Assembly (NCBI GenBank): GCA_964442745.1
Contig: CAYUAI010000014.1
Coordinates: 1 to 64,000, forward strand
DNA length: 64,000 nucleotides
DNA from: CAYUAI01 sp964442745
Lineage (GTDB): Bacteria; Pseudomonadota; Gammaproteobacteria; S012-40
Direction of reading: 5' to 3'
Under the pieces are notes generated by a model that saw only the letters and a list, made by a program, of their open reading frames with translations, was not told where the DNA came from and searched no databases. The position numbers and the translations under genes were made by a program. The first letter of the stretch is position 1, and each line of letters begins with the position of its first letter. This document shows positions 37,447 through 47,515 of the stretch, in pieces.

Positions 37447-37774
37447 CAAACCTTATTGAAATCGCAATACCTGGGTTAACATAAACTAATCCGTGTTAAC
37501 CAAAGTATCGATTTAATATTTTATTATCAGAATAAATAAGCAATATTATTTCCTGTCCTAAACAAATTTTTCTGCATCATCTATCCTACCCATTCCAATA
37601 TTTTAATCACAAAACATAACACTCTCATATAAATTATTTTGATAAAAATAGTAAAAATTTATTATTGCATTAATTAAATATTTACTTGAAAAACATAAAT
37701 CACTAAAAAAATTTCACTGGTATTATTTTTGCTATTTATTAATTTTAACTGTTCTAAAATTAAAGAGAGCTATC
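37447..37774. other. AT-rich intergenic region before the second matrixin cassette
   Basis: No gene is seen. The stretch is strongly AT-rich and probably holds the promoter of the partner-matrixin pair. AGAGAG lies just before the next start codon. Confidence 0.5.
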
Positions 37775-38383
37775 ATGCAATACTTAAAATTATTTAATCT
37801 CTTGTTCATTTATTTTTTTTTCACACATTCTACCCATGCCGCTTCTGTACTTCCACTTAATTTAAGTGAGTTGTTACAAGATGCACAACATGTATTTGTT
37901 GGTACCTGCCTTACAAATAATACAGTAATGGATCCCTCAACACGTATGATGTCGACCTTCACAAGCTTTCAAGTCGATGATCCTTTAAAAGGCCAATTAG
38001 GTGATACCCACACCATTAAACAAATTGCTCAACGGGTTAACACCGATAAAATCACTATATTGATCCCCAATGTACCAACCTTCATTGTTGGCCAGCAATA
38101 TGTTGTCTTTATCCCTAAGCCATCTAAACTTGGCTATTCCAGTCCCGTAGGGTTAGAACAAGGTGCCTTTGACATCATTCAGAAAAATCAACAAACCGTG
38201 GTCACTAACGGTAGAGATTTTGGAGACTTATTATCCGCCGCTAATCAATCTGCTGACAAAGATTTAGTACTGCAAGGTAAACCATCTTCTCCACGCCTTA
38301 CCTTCAATCCCAACGCAAACCAAATAACCATGCCACTGACTAACTTTATCGAAGTTGTGAAGAACATGGAGGGTAAGCAATGA
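37775..38383 (+). CDS. Secreted partner protein of matrixin protease, copy 2
   Basis: 202 residues, paralogous to the protein at 23706-24335. The signal peptide (about 1-22, ending THA) is followed by the shared patterns VLPLNLSELLQDAQHVFVGTC (a 21-residue block, key residues L, D, V-F-V-G-T-C), FQVDDPLKG, QYVVFIP and GLEQGAFDI. The C-terminal third is divergent between the copies. The stop overlaps the protease start by 4 bp. Conservation of the overlap in both cassettes indicates that the two products are needed together. Confidence 0.75.
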   Translation: MQYLKLFNLLFIYFFFTHSTHAASVLPLNLSELLQDAQHVFVGTCLTNNTVMDPSTRMMSTFTSFQVDDPLKGQLGDTHTIKQIAQRVNTDKITILIPNVPTFIVGQQYVVFIPKPSKLGYSSPVGLEQGAFDIIQKNQQTVVTNGRDFGDLLSAANQSADKDLVLQGKPSSPRLTFNPNANQITMPLTNFIEVVKNMEGKQ

Positions 38384-41300
38384 ATAAAAAAATTATCTTT
38401 CCTATATTGTTAACATTCCTATGCATACCTTATTTTGTCTTAGCCGGCGGACCCTTAACTCTTATCAACAATCAGCCTGTCACTTACCCAAATGATGGAC
38501 AACCCATCAACCTAAATTATGATCAAGGCACCCTAGGGAGTCGCAGCAAAGAAACAGCCGACGGTATCGTCAATCAAGCCATCGGGCTGTGGAACGATGT
38601 ACCCACTGCCACGATACAGCTTCTTCAAAAAAATGACATTCCTACCAATGTTACCCAAAATAATTTTAATAATTATCTTGGCAGATATTCTGATGGTCTC
38701 AATCCGATCATTTACGATAGCGATGGAACGATTATTGATGCCTTATTTGGCACTGGAGCGCGAAAATCTGTCTTAGGATTTGCAGGCTCAGCGTATAAAT
38801 CAAGCACAGGATCATTTACTGAAGGTCAAGCGATTATTAATGGGTTTATCACTATTTCAAATAGTCGAATGACGGTCGTGCTTGCTCATGAAATTGGCCA
38901 TATGATTGGTCTGGATCACTCACAACTGGATGGCACTCAAGGTTTAACTTCAGAAAATTATGCACTAATGTACCCAATTGCTTATCGCAATAGTATTTCT
39001 TTACATGAAGATGAAATTTCTACCGTCAGTGAACTTTACCCGGAAATTAATATTAGTAACCAATTTGCAACACTCTCTGGTAATTTTCTCACCCTATCAA
39101 ACCAAGCCATACTCGGTGCTAATATTTGGGTGAAAGAGTTTAACACGGGCAAAGTCTATAGCAAAGTTTCTGATTATCTTAAACAAAAAAACGGTTACTT
39201 TCAGTTTTTGTTGCCCACCGGTCAATACAGTCTGCATGCAGAGTCCATTCAATCTAATTTTTCGGGTGGCTCTAGAGTCGGACCTTATGCTAACTCCAGC
39301 AGCGCTAGCTCTTTTCAAGCACCGCACCCCATCACTCCAGTAAGTTTTAACGAAACCAATAACACTGCCCCTCAGTTATTTTCACTGCAAGCAGGCTGTG
39401 AAATTGATGTTAGCTTTCATATTGATGGCAGTGGTTTTATTAATAAAAATGGATGTGTAATAAATAACAATAAGGCTCCCATCGCTAAAGAGGGTACATT
39501 TACTATTCCTCAAGACTTAATATTTACTGAAACTTTAATCGCAACGGATTCGGATAATGACACACTTAATTATCTTATCGTCAATCAACCAAACCAAGGT
39601 AATGTCGTCATAACGAATAACACCAGCGGTGAGTTTACTTATACGCCAAATTTAAATACAAGCGGTACGGATTATTTTTCATTCCAGGCCGATGATGGCA
39701 AGCTGCTTTCTAACAAAGCAACCATCACCATCGTCATTAAAACCAACAATCAATCGCCAACGATTTCTAGCATTGATGCAACGCCTGCTATTATAAATAG
39801 TCAACAGACCAGTCAACTCTTGGTCAATGCACTAGATCCTGACAATGGCCCAACCACTTTATCATACCGTTGGACAATCAAGGATAGTGAAGGCACACTC
39901 AGTTCTTTCACTATCAAAAATCCTATTTATACGGCACCAATAGTCGCAGAAACAACCACATTTAATATACAAATTGAAGTTTTTGATGGACAGGCAAGCA
40001 CGACCCAATACGTAGCAATCACAGTCACAAAAGATGAAGCCCCATCAAGCGTATTATTTAACACAAACTTTAACAATGGGAGCTTAAAAAACTGGTCTAT
40101 TGTTGATCAGGGCTATTCATCCGGCCCTTCCAAATGGACAGTCAAAGAGGGGATGGCCTACCAAAGCAGTAATATTTACCGATTTAATCCACCGGCTTAT
40201 CTCGGCACCTATCTGCTTTATGATAACGGGAATCAGTGGACTAACTACCAATTAAGCTTAACCATGAAGTCACAGGATGATGATTTTATGGGGGTGATGT
40301 TCCGGGTTCAAGATAATCAGAACTATTATCGTTTTGCCTGGGACAAACAACGCAATATACGCCGTATCACCAAGCATCAAAATGGAGTGGTCACCATCCT
40401 CGCCGAAGATACGGTGCCTTATGTCATCAATCAGCTTTACAAACTCAGGGTACAAGCCTCCGGTTCATCAATGGAAATATTTATCGATGGTCAATCGATT
40501 TTCACAGCCATTGATGATAGCTTTACTTCCGGTTCTATCGCTTTGTATCAATGGGGTAATAAAGGAGGTTATTTTGATAACGTAGAAGTGATCCGTACAG
40601 ATAAATCATCATCGGATAATATCGCACCGATCATTGATTCCGTTATCGCCTCCCCCAATAACATTACCCGTGGACAAACGAGCTTGTTGTCGGTGATCGC
40701 ATCTGACCCGGATAATCAACCCTCTCCTTTAACTTACACATGGCACACCAACGCCGGTGAAGGTCGGCTAAGCAGTGTAACATCTGAAAATCCCACATAC
40801 ACCCCTCCCGCCGTCACGTCAAGCCGAACCTTTATTTTAACCGTGGATGTATCTGATGGCATGTATACTACGTCGCAATCCGTATCCATTACCGTCACTC
40901 CTGCAACCAACAATCTTCTATTGTTAAAGGAAACCTTTAATGATAACAATTTAGATGACTGGTCAATTTTTGACAATGGCCGTAGGTCCGCACCATCGGT
41001 ATGGACAGTCAAAGAAGGGATGGCCTATCAAAGCAGTAATATTCATCAGTTTAATGGCACCGCTTATTCAGGCACCTATCTGCTTTATGATAACGGGAGC
41101 CAATGGAGCGACTACCAATTAAACTTATCCATGAAATCGCAGGACAATGATTTTATAGGAGTGATGTTTCGGGTTCAAGATGACCGAAACTATTACCGCT
41201 TTGCTTGGGACAATGAACGTAATATACGTCGTATCACCAAGCATCAAAATGGGGTGGTCACCATCCTCGCCGAAGACAAGGTTCCCTATATCATCAATCG

Positions 41301-41469
41301 GCTTTACAAACTCAGGGTACAAGCCTCAGGTTCATCAATGGAAATATTTATCGATGGTCAATCGATTTTCACAGCAACCGATAATCGCTTTGCTTCTGGG
41401 TCTATCGCTTTGTATCAGTGGGGAAACCAAGGAGGTTATTTTGACAACGTAGAAGTGATTGCTCAATAA
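38380..41469 (+). CDS. Large secreted matrixin-type metalloprotease, copy 2
   Basis: 1029 residues. Signal peptide (about 1-22), then a catalytic domain with HEIGHMIGLDH (H170, H174, H180; E171) and LMYPIA as Met-turn. The carboxypeptidase-regulatory-like stretch matches copy 1. The tail differs: a cadherin-like domain (about 365-456), an Ig/PKD domain (about 457-556), lectin-like module A (about 558-741), another Ig/PKD domain (about 748-845) and module B (about 846-1028). Modules A and B are almost identical over long DNA tracts, pointing to recent duplication or gene conversion. Exported and probably active outside the cell. Confidence 0.87.
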   Translation: MNKKIIFPILLTFLCIPYFVLAGGPLTLINNQPVTYPNDGQPINLNYDQGTLGSRSKETADGIVNQAIGLWNDVPTATIQLLQKNDIPTNVTQNNFNNYLGRYSDGLNPIIYDSDGTIIDALFGTGARKSVLGFAGSAYKSSTGSFTEGQAIINGFITISNSRMTVVLAHEIGHMIGLDHSQLDGTQGLTSENYALMYPIAYRNSISLHEDEISTVSELYPEINISNQFATLSGNFLTLSNQAILGANIWVKEFNTGKVYSKVSDYLKQKNGYFQFLLPTGQYSLHAESIQSNFSGGSRVGPYANSSSASSFQAPHPITPVSFNETNNTAPQLFSLQAGCEIDVSFHIDGSGFINKNGCVINNNKAPIAKEGTFTIPQDLIFTETLIATDSDNDTLNYLIVNQPNQGNVVITNNTSGEFTYTPNLNTSGTDYFSFQADDGKLLSNKATITIVIKTNNQSPTISSIDATPAIINSQQTSQLLVNALDPDNGPTTLSYRWTIKDSEGTLSSFTIKNPIYTAPIVAETTTFNIQIEVFDGQASTTQYVAITVTKDEAPSSVLFNTNFNNGSLKNWSIVDQGYSSGPSKWTVKEGMAYQSSNIYRFNPPAYLGTYLLYDNGNQWTNYQLSLTMKSQDDDFMGVMFRVQDNQNYYRFAWDKQRNIRRITKHQNGVVTILAEDTVPYVINQLYKLRVQASGSSMEIFIDGQSIFTAIDDSFTSGSIALYQWGNKGGYFDNVEVIRTDKSSSDNIAPIIDSVIASPNNITRGQTSLLSVIASDPDNQPSPLTYTWHTNAGEGRLSSVTSENPTYTPPAVTSSRTFILTVDVSDGMYTTSQSVSITVTPATNNLLLLKETFNDNNLDDWSIFDNGRRSAPSVWTVKEGMAYQSSNIHQFNGTAYSGTYLLYDNGSQWSDYQLNLSMKSQDNDFIGVMFRVQDDRNYYRFAWDNERNIRRITKHQNGVVTILAEDKVPYIINRLYKLRVQASGSSMEIFIDGQSIFTATDNRFASGSIALYQWGNQGGYFDNVEVIAQ

Positions 41470-41487
41470 GTCCCATTTTATTAAAAA

Positions 41488-41516
41488 AAGAGAGCGACAA
41501 ATCTTGTCGCTCTCTT
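41488..41516. terminator. Bidirectional terminator between convergent genes
   Basis: A perfect 13-bp stem (AAGAGAGCGACAA at 41488-41500, its complement at 41504-41516) with a 3-base loop lies between two convergent stop codons. On the minus strand it is followed by a T run, a good intrinsic terminator for the gene at 41532-44039. On the plus strand only TTAAAT follows. Confidence 0.8.
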
Positions 41517-41531
41517 AAATTGACAACATTC

Positions 41532-44039
41532 CTAATAAGTAATCATAGGAAAAGACGCCTGATTAAAACGAGCAATGAACACATCTTTGCCAAACCCTGT
41601 CACGGCAGGAAGTACTAGACCATCTCCTGCCTCCAATCTATTTTCATACATTCCTGCCAAATAAATGCGGCCGGCACCATCGACGACGGCGGCGATCCCT
41701 AGGCCTTGATTGTCATCCAAACTATAGGTCCAAGTATATTGACCATCGGCAGAAAATTTAGAGATAAACATACCTCCTGTTTGAAAATCCTGCCCACCTT
41801 CTGCATCGAAGTTGACAATACCTCGAAATGTACCTGGTATATACACATTCCCCAAGCCATCGACCGCATAGCGGACCTGATAATCAGGTGCATGAGCACT
41901 GCCCATACCGCTATTCGTTTGCAGTGGTGCCCCAGCAACTAAGCGGGGTGTCGCCCAAACATGATTGCCTAACGAATCATATTTATCTAAAAATACCCCA
42001 TGCGCCCCATGTGAAACTAAATAAAAATGGCCATGAGCATCCGCCTTCACGGTGGCATTTTGATGATTTGGCAAATACTCACCCCATTGTAAATCACCAT
42101 CAACGGTATATTTCACCATAAAAGCACCGACACCTTTGTCGGCGGTATCGGGACTCGTCAATAGACCATCAAATACTACCGAACCAAACGTGTCTCCAGA
42201 GACAACAAAACCATTGTTAGATACGGCGAGTACAGCCGTTAATCGCCCGATCCCGGTCTCATCACCAATTTGCTTACTCCATTGATAATCTCCTTCGGCA
42301 TTTAATTTAACAACATATAGGCCCGTATTTACATGAATATCTTGTTGTTCCGTTGGATTAAGATCAACCCCGTAGGTTTCCCAACGATTACGTACATAAA
42401 GTGCAGCAAACAGATTTCCTTGTACATCGACATCAATTGACTTAGCGAATACACGATTATACTTACCTGCAAACCGATCCAATCTCAACAATGTGCCTTC
42501 GGGTGAATATTTGGCAACAAAGGCTTTCGGCAAATACGTTTTATTGTTAAACAAGACCTGCTCTTCACTCGGATCAAAATCATAAATTGCTGTCCAGCCA
42601 ATCACCGTACCAGAAACATAAATGTCTCCCGCATTATCCACAACCAACCCAGTCACCATAATTCCTAGACGATTCGGATTTATTGGACTAATATTAATCG
42701 TCCATTGATGCTCTCCAGTATCAGACAGTTTTTGCAAATAGACGCCGTATTTATAAGACTCAATCGTTTCAACTTGATTAAAGCTGGCAGAATCACTCGC
42801 AGAATAACCCACCGAATAATAATTATTGTTCGCATCCGTCGCGGCGGTAATTACTTTCTCTTCATGTGGGCCACCAAAACTCGATAACTGATCCAATTCA
42901 GCCATTTCTGTTGGTATTGACGTCACACGTTCCGGCCAAGCATTGCCTGAATCTAGAATCACATATTGTGATTCATTACCCTTAACTGCGAGGGCTAAAA
43001 TATGCCCTTGCTGAGTCACATGGTAAGCATCCGCAATCACCCAGTCACTTATCATCACATCATTTAAATCGAGCATTTGACCATTAGACCAGATAAATGC
43101 ATGGCTCTTATTATTATCTGTCATCGAATAACCAACCACTTCACCCGCATTGTTGATGGAGCGCGCCACACTCGCATTGCCACCTAAAGTGCCTAAATTT
43201 TGCATAACACCATTTTGCCACATGAATGCATGTTTATGCTGATTGTTTGTATAGGAATAGCCAACAATACGCGTATTCTCACCATCATCAATCGCCAAAC
43301 CTTTGCTCGTTGTTCCCCCGAGCGTGCCTATGTTTACTATGCCATTCGCTTCGGACCAAATAAAAGCACGAGGTTGGCTACTATTGTCAAAATCGGCGAA
43401 CCCTGTCGCAATATTATTTTCATTAATCGCGATGGCTGCGCTCGGATAGGCAGCGTCACCAATAAGCTCTGTTTTGCCACTGGCGTAACGAATGAAAGAC
43501 TGGAGTGTATAACTTAGATTATCAATTCCAGAACCCACCACATTCTCTCTTTCATTGATACTCATGACTATTGACTGGCTATTTCCATAATACCAAGATA
43601 ATGGCTGTGCCGCTTGTTCAATCCAGGTGTAGGCTCTTTCGAAATAACGATTAAATGGATTTAAATTATCATTCGACGACCCAACAACAACTCCTTTATT
43701 ATTGATGCTCGCCGCCCGACTCGTGCAGAGAGTAACACTTTCTGCACAACCCGCAACACCCAGATCAACCAATACGCCATCAACCCACTGGGCGGCCGTT
43801 TTCCCAATGGTTAAGCCAACCACATCACCATAATCATTCATGGATGGAAATTCAGTATAGAAATACCCATAAGGATGATAACCATGATAACCTGCCCCAC
43901 CACCGACGCCGAGGGAACTCACAACTAAAGCGTTCGGAGCAACATTATTTTTTACTATATATTGATCAGAGTCCGCTAGCCCATGCTGCGGCAAAATACT
44001 CGCAGCGATAACAATATATTTGAGCTGTTTCAAAAACAT
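41532..44039 (-). CDS. Secreted HAF-repeat and propeller-like protein
   Basis: 835 residues with a signal peptide (about 1-22, ending GLA). The first half (about 50-360) carries HAF-type repeats, such as AFIWS, LGTLGG and INNAGEVVGYS. The second half (about 390-830) has SBBP-like beta-propeller repeats with patterns like GDYQWSKQIG, VVSGDTFG and AFVAKYSPEGTL. Both halves are typical of extracellular beta-propeller proteins; no enzyme motif is seen. It is convergent with the second matrixin and has a terminator at its end. Function is unknown. Confidence 0.78.
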   Translation of the reverse strand: MFLKQLKYIVIAASILPQHGLADSDQYIVKNNVAPNALVVSSLGVGGGAGYHGYHPYGYFYTEFPSMNDYGDVVGLTIGKTAAQWVDGVLVDLGVAGCAESVTLCTSRAASINNKGVVVGSSNDNLNPFNRYFERAYTWIEQAAQPLSWYYGNSQSIVMSINERENVVGSGIDNLSYTLQSFIRYASGKTELIGDAAYPSAAIAINENNIATGFADFDNSSQPRAFIWSEANGIVNIGTLGGTTSKGLAIDDGENTRIVGYSYTNNQHKHAFMWQNGVMQNLGTLGGNASVARSINNAGEVVGYSMTDNNKSHAFIWSNGQMLDLNDVMISDWVIADAYHVTQQGHILALAVKGNESQYVILDSGNAWPERVTSIPTEMAELDQLSSFGGPHEEKVITAATDANNNYYSVGYSASDSASFNQVETIESYKYGVYLQKLSDTGEHQWTINISPINPNRLGIMVTGLVVDNAGDIYVSGTVIGWTAIYDFDPSEEQVLFNNKTYLPKAFVAKYSPEGTLLRLDRFAGKYNRVFAKSIDVDVQGNLFAALYVRNRWETYGVDLNPTEQQDIHVNTGLYVVKLNAEGDYQWSKQIGDETGIGRLTAVLAVSNNGFVVSGDTFGSVVFDGLLTSPDTADKGVGAFMVKYTVDGDLQWGEYLPNHQNATVKADAHGHFYLVSHGAHGVFLDKYDSLGNHVWATPRLVAGAPLQTNSGMGSAHAPDYQVRYAVDGLGNVYIPGTFRGIVNFDAEGGQDFQTGGMFISKFSADGQYTWTYSLDDNQGLGIAAVVDGAGRIYLAGMYENRLEAGDGLVLPAVTGFGKDVFIARFNQASFPMITY

Positions 44040-44921
44040 TTTTTCACTCTTCCTTATCTCATTTTTTACAATTAAACCTAGAACTCGATACGCCTATGCA
44101 TCGACACATTCCATCTCGACAAAGCAAACGCAAGCGTAGACATAATCCATCACGTTTGACTAAAGCCTGATGGAGGACGATTTTTATGTGTTATCGTTCA
44201 ACAAGGTTCACGGCCATTTTTTTTATATATTTAATTTTATAAAAAAATAAATAAGGAAAGTCGTTTCTTGAAAATATTAAAAGCGAGGCAATAAAATTTT
44301 AGTTTGATTGGAATCAATTATTTATATTTAAAGCAGAATTAAATTAGCCAATCAGTTCGCATTTATGAATACCAGTGATATCCACGCTAGGCACGTATTT
44401 AAACAATATGACATACTCAAAGCAAAGCATTATCAGAAATATTTTAACGTACTGCATGAACAAAAATATGAATACCATACCTTAACATTAAGGAAAATAT
44501 TAGGATAACAAACCTGGCGGCCACCGCGCTAACAACACATACCGCCCCCTTAAAATATTCCAGCGATCAATGTGAGTCGTTTGCCTAGATTATTTATTCA
44601 CAGGAATGGGTTTCGCCTTTAGAATTACGCCTTGGTAAGCCTCCTAATAATGACTATCCCTGATCGATTTTTTATCTCTCTCAGGGACACATTCCCTCAA
44701 ATATTTCTACCCTTTTTAACCACCGGCTCACGTTCACACTGGCGACAAGTATGGATGTTTATTAAATAGACCCTCAGTCAATCAAATAGGCTAATTTTAG
44801 CGCACTCCAGGGCTCGCTTTTATTTGCATCCCCTTTGTAAGAGTGATTTAATACCAAGCGCTAAATGGATACCTTCGTATTAATATTAATCATCAATGTA
44901 TCTAAGGAAAGGGTACGATTT
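44040..44921. other. 880-bp region without a clear gene
   Basis: No known family is found. Two tiny frames are worth noting: 44186-44242 (18 codons, with GGAGG upstream, hydrophobic) and 44365-44508 (47 codons, rich in H, Y and K, no ribosome site). An AGGAATGGG motif occurs near 44603. The region presumably also contains the promoters of the flanking secreted-protein genes. Confidence 0.45.
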
Positions 44922-45494
44922 ATGTTTCGAAAATTTTTTGTTGCTATACTGCTTGCTCTCAGTACAACTTATGGATTTGCACAACAGCGAGTCTACGAAG
45001 GATGTTATCTACCAATATCTGGCTCGGTGATGACTAAGACTACCAGCGATACAACCCAACAAGGTGTTTTTTCAATGACTCTTAAACGAAAAAACTGGAA
45101 AAATCTTATTCGATCTGAGAAATCACGTATTCACCGCAAGTTACGCCTCAAGGGTGTGCTCACTGGGAAATTCACCAGTCAAACATCAAACGGCCCACTG
45201 GTACGTCATGTACTCACACCAAACACGCGTAAAGGTATGATTATCACTCAGGACGACTACCTCATCCCCGAAACATTCGATTGTTTTGATAGCTCAGGAA
45301 AACCTCAGATTATCACCGGTAAGGAAATCATTAACCCTCTCATGGGAACAGAAATTTATGCCGGTTTGATTTCAGAAAAATCTCAATTAGTCGTACATGG
45401 AACAGTCAATACCTGTCCGAATGACCAAGATTATTTAAAAAACGACTTTACTGTATTGCCTGAAGGACAACTCTGTTTCAGTCCTACCGACTAA
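44922..45494 (+). CDS. Uncharacterised secreted protein
   Basis: 190 residues with a signal peptide (about 1-20, ending GFA). Start at 44922 (MFRKFF) is preferred because AAGGAAAGG lies just upstream; the longer frame from 44865 has an unlikely leader. The mature part contains three or four cysteines (YEGCYLP, FDCFD, NTCPN, LCFSP) that could form disulfides. No family is recognised. It is followed by the methyltransferase after 77 bp. Confidence 0.65.
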   Translation: MFRKFFVAILLALSTTYGFAQQRVYEGCYLPISGSVMTKTTSDTTQQGVFSMTLKRKNWKNLIRSEKSRIHRKLRLKGVLTGKFTSQTSNGPLVRHVLTPNTRKGMIITQDDYLIPETFDCFDSSGKPQIITGKEIINPLMGTEIYAGLISEKSQLVVHGTVNTCPNDQDYLKNDFTVLPEGQLCFSPTD

Positions 45495-45571
45495 TTCCCA
45501 CAACCCAGGCCACTCTAGTCAGTCATATCATCTTGGCTAGGGTGGACATAATATTCTAGTGAGCTAAAGCC

Positions 45572-46174
45572 ATGAAACATGCTAAAAAAATCTATGGTAT
45601 TTTTTTACTAAAAAGAAAACATCGACTCATTAAAAGGATTGATAAAAATCTACCTGCCCCAAGTATCCATGGACACAAGCATTGGGATTCGAGTTACTTA
45701 ATCATGGACTATCTTAATCATCACTCACCACATAAAAAATCCAGAATCATGGAAATTGGTTGCGGTTGGGGTTTACTGAGCACATATTGTGCTTCTCGAT
45801 TTAACGCAAAAGTGACCGCGCTCGATGCCGATGAGAATATACTCCCTTACCTTAAAATCCATGCGAGGCTAAACGATGTCAAGATTAAAGTAAAAATTAA
45901 ACGATTTGAAAAAATCTCAAGCGCTGAACTAAAAAATCAGCAGCTGATTCTAGGATCAGATATTTGTTTTTGGAACGAACTTGTTGACCCACTTTATCAG
46001 TTAATTTCCAATTCGTTAAAAACAGGCAACCAGAAAATCATCATCGCTGACCCTGGCAGACCTCCTTTTTTAAAATTGGCTAAACGTTGCCAGAAAAAAT
46101 TCAAAACAAAAGTCATCGATTGGGAAACATTTTATCCAAAACATGTGCATGGTTCATTGCTCATCGTAAAATAG
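45572..46174 (+). CDS. Class I SAM-dependent methyltransferase
   Basis: 200 residues. SAM-binding motif I is EIGCGWG (61-67), with LDADENI as the acidic loop after beta-2 and LILGSDICFWNE as motif IV. The spacing and the SDICF segment resemble the METTL/nicotinamide-N-methyltransferase-like or protein-lysine methyltransferase group (PrmA relatives). Substrate is not visible. It is convergent with the Cpx-type operon, 6 bp apart. Confidence 0.78.
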   Translation: MKHAKKIYGIFLLKRKHRLIKRIDKNLPAPSIHGHKHWDSSYLIMDYLNHHSPHKKSRIMEIGCGWGLLSTYCASRFNAKVTALDADENILPYLKIHARLNDVKIKVKIKRFEKISSAELKNQQLILGSDICFWNELVDPLYQLISNSLKTGNQKIIIADPGRPPFLKLAKRCQKKFKTKVIDWETFYPKHVHGSLLIVK

Positions 46175-46180
46175 CCATCA

Positions 46181-47515
46181 TTAAAAATCGGTGGCAATCA
46201 GCGTGGGTAACTCAATGCGAAATTGGGTTTGTTTATCCATTTCACTTTCTGCATTAATTTCTCCCCCATGAGCGATAATAATTTTATGGCAAAGGCTCAA
46301 TCCTAAGCCATAACCTCCGGTCTGAGTATTTCGAGACTTATCCAATCGATAAAAAGGATCGAAAACACGAGTTAAATCCGCCTCGGGAATACCCTCTCCA
46401 TAATCTTTTATTGTTATTATGATGTTTTTTTGTTGATTACTTACTGCAATTTCTACTGGTCTTGACTGATGTTTTGAATACTTAATCGCATTATCTAAAA
46501 GATTACGCAACACGATTTTCAATCGATCATAATCCGCATAGACTGGTACTGCTTGTAACTTAACGAAAATAACGCCAGGATTACTGTTTTCATAACAACC
46601 AATAATTTCACTAATCATATCATTAAGCAAGAACGTAGTTTTTTTTAATTGATTATTATTATTTGAGAATCGAGCTGATTCTAAAAGCTCTGAAATCATT
46701 GCCTCCATTTCTCGAACATCCTCTTGTATACTTTCTTTTACCTCCAGATTATCAATAAACTCCATCGCTAGCTTCATGCGAGTTAATGGTGATCTAAGTT
46801 CATGGCTAACATCTAATAGCAACTGTTCCTTATTTTTCATCATAGAATCAATTTGCGTAGCCATTTGATTAAATGCCTCGGCTAATTCGCCTATTTCGTC
46901 ATGTTTTCTGATAGGAACTTTCACCTTAAAGTTTCCCTTTGATACTTCAGCCACCCCCGTGCTTAACCAGCGTATGGGCCTGAATAACCACCGTACTAAA
47001 AAATAACTAAACGCAATGACAATAATAACGCTTAATATAAGCATGGATAAAAATTGAATTTTATTTTCGGTAAATCGTTTGTGATTGATGACAAAATGAT
47101 ATTCATAGGGATTTTTCTTGATAATAGCAAATGAATAACCTCGATAGTGGCCGATACGGAAATTTTCAGCCTGGGTCGATGGGTGCATATATGCTAAGAA
47201 TTTTTTTGGTATATCATAATTATTACTTTGCCAAATTTTTTTTTGCGATTTTATTTGGATGGATAAACCTAAGGCTATCGCTAATTCATTAGCTTTTTGA
47301 AAATCGGCTGGATCGCCGATTTCTTGTATTAAATAATTGGAATATTGCTGTAAATTATCGGCTATTTTTTGATGAATGAATCGTTTCGGATCACTTAAAT
47401 AATCGGCTGAAAAGGTGACTAAGATGGCGAGTAAAATAGCCGTTACCAAAAAAACTAACAAGAGTTTTAAAAAAATTGAACGTCGCAGTGAAGATTTCCA
47501 GCGATTAAAAATCAT
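46181..47515 (-). CDS. cpxA: Sensor histidine kinase, CpxA-like
   Basis: 444 residues, inner membrane. Two transmembrane helices (about 13-35 and 155-177) enclose a periplasmic sensor of about 120 residues; a HAMP domain follows. The HisKA motif VSHELRSPLTRMK contains H238. ATPase boxes NLLDNAIKYS, DYGEGIP and GGYGLGLSLC are intact. The VSHELRSPL form and the neighbours CpxR and a CpxP-like protein support an envelope-stress role. It overlaps the regulator gene by 11 bp. Confidence 0.88.
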   Translation of the reverse strand: MIFNRWKSSLRRSIFLKLLLVFLVTAILLAILVTFSADYLSDPKRFIHQKIADNLQQYSNYLIQEIGDPADFQKANELAIALGLSIQIKSQKKIWQSNNYDIPKKFLAYMHPSTQAENFRIGHYRGYSFAIIKKNPYEYHFVINHKRFTENKIQFLSMLILSVIIVIAFSYFLVRWLFRPIRWLSTGVAEVSKGNFKVKVPIRKHDEIGELAEAFNQMATQIDSMMKNKEQLLLDVSHELRSPLTRMKLAMEFIDNLEVKESIQEDVREMEAMISELLESARFSNNNNQLKKTTFLLNDMISEIIGCYENSNPGVIFVKLQAVPVYADYDRLKIVLRNLLDNAIKYSKHQSRPVEIAVSNQQKNIIITIKDYGEGIPEADLTRVFDPFYRLDKSRNTQTGGYGLGLSLCHKIIIAHGGEINAESEMDKQTQFRIELPTLIATDF

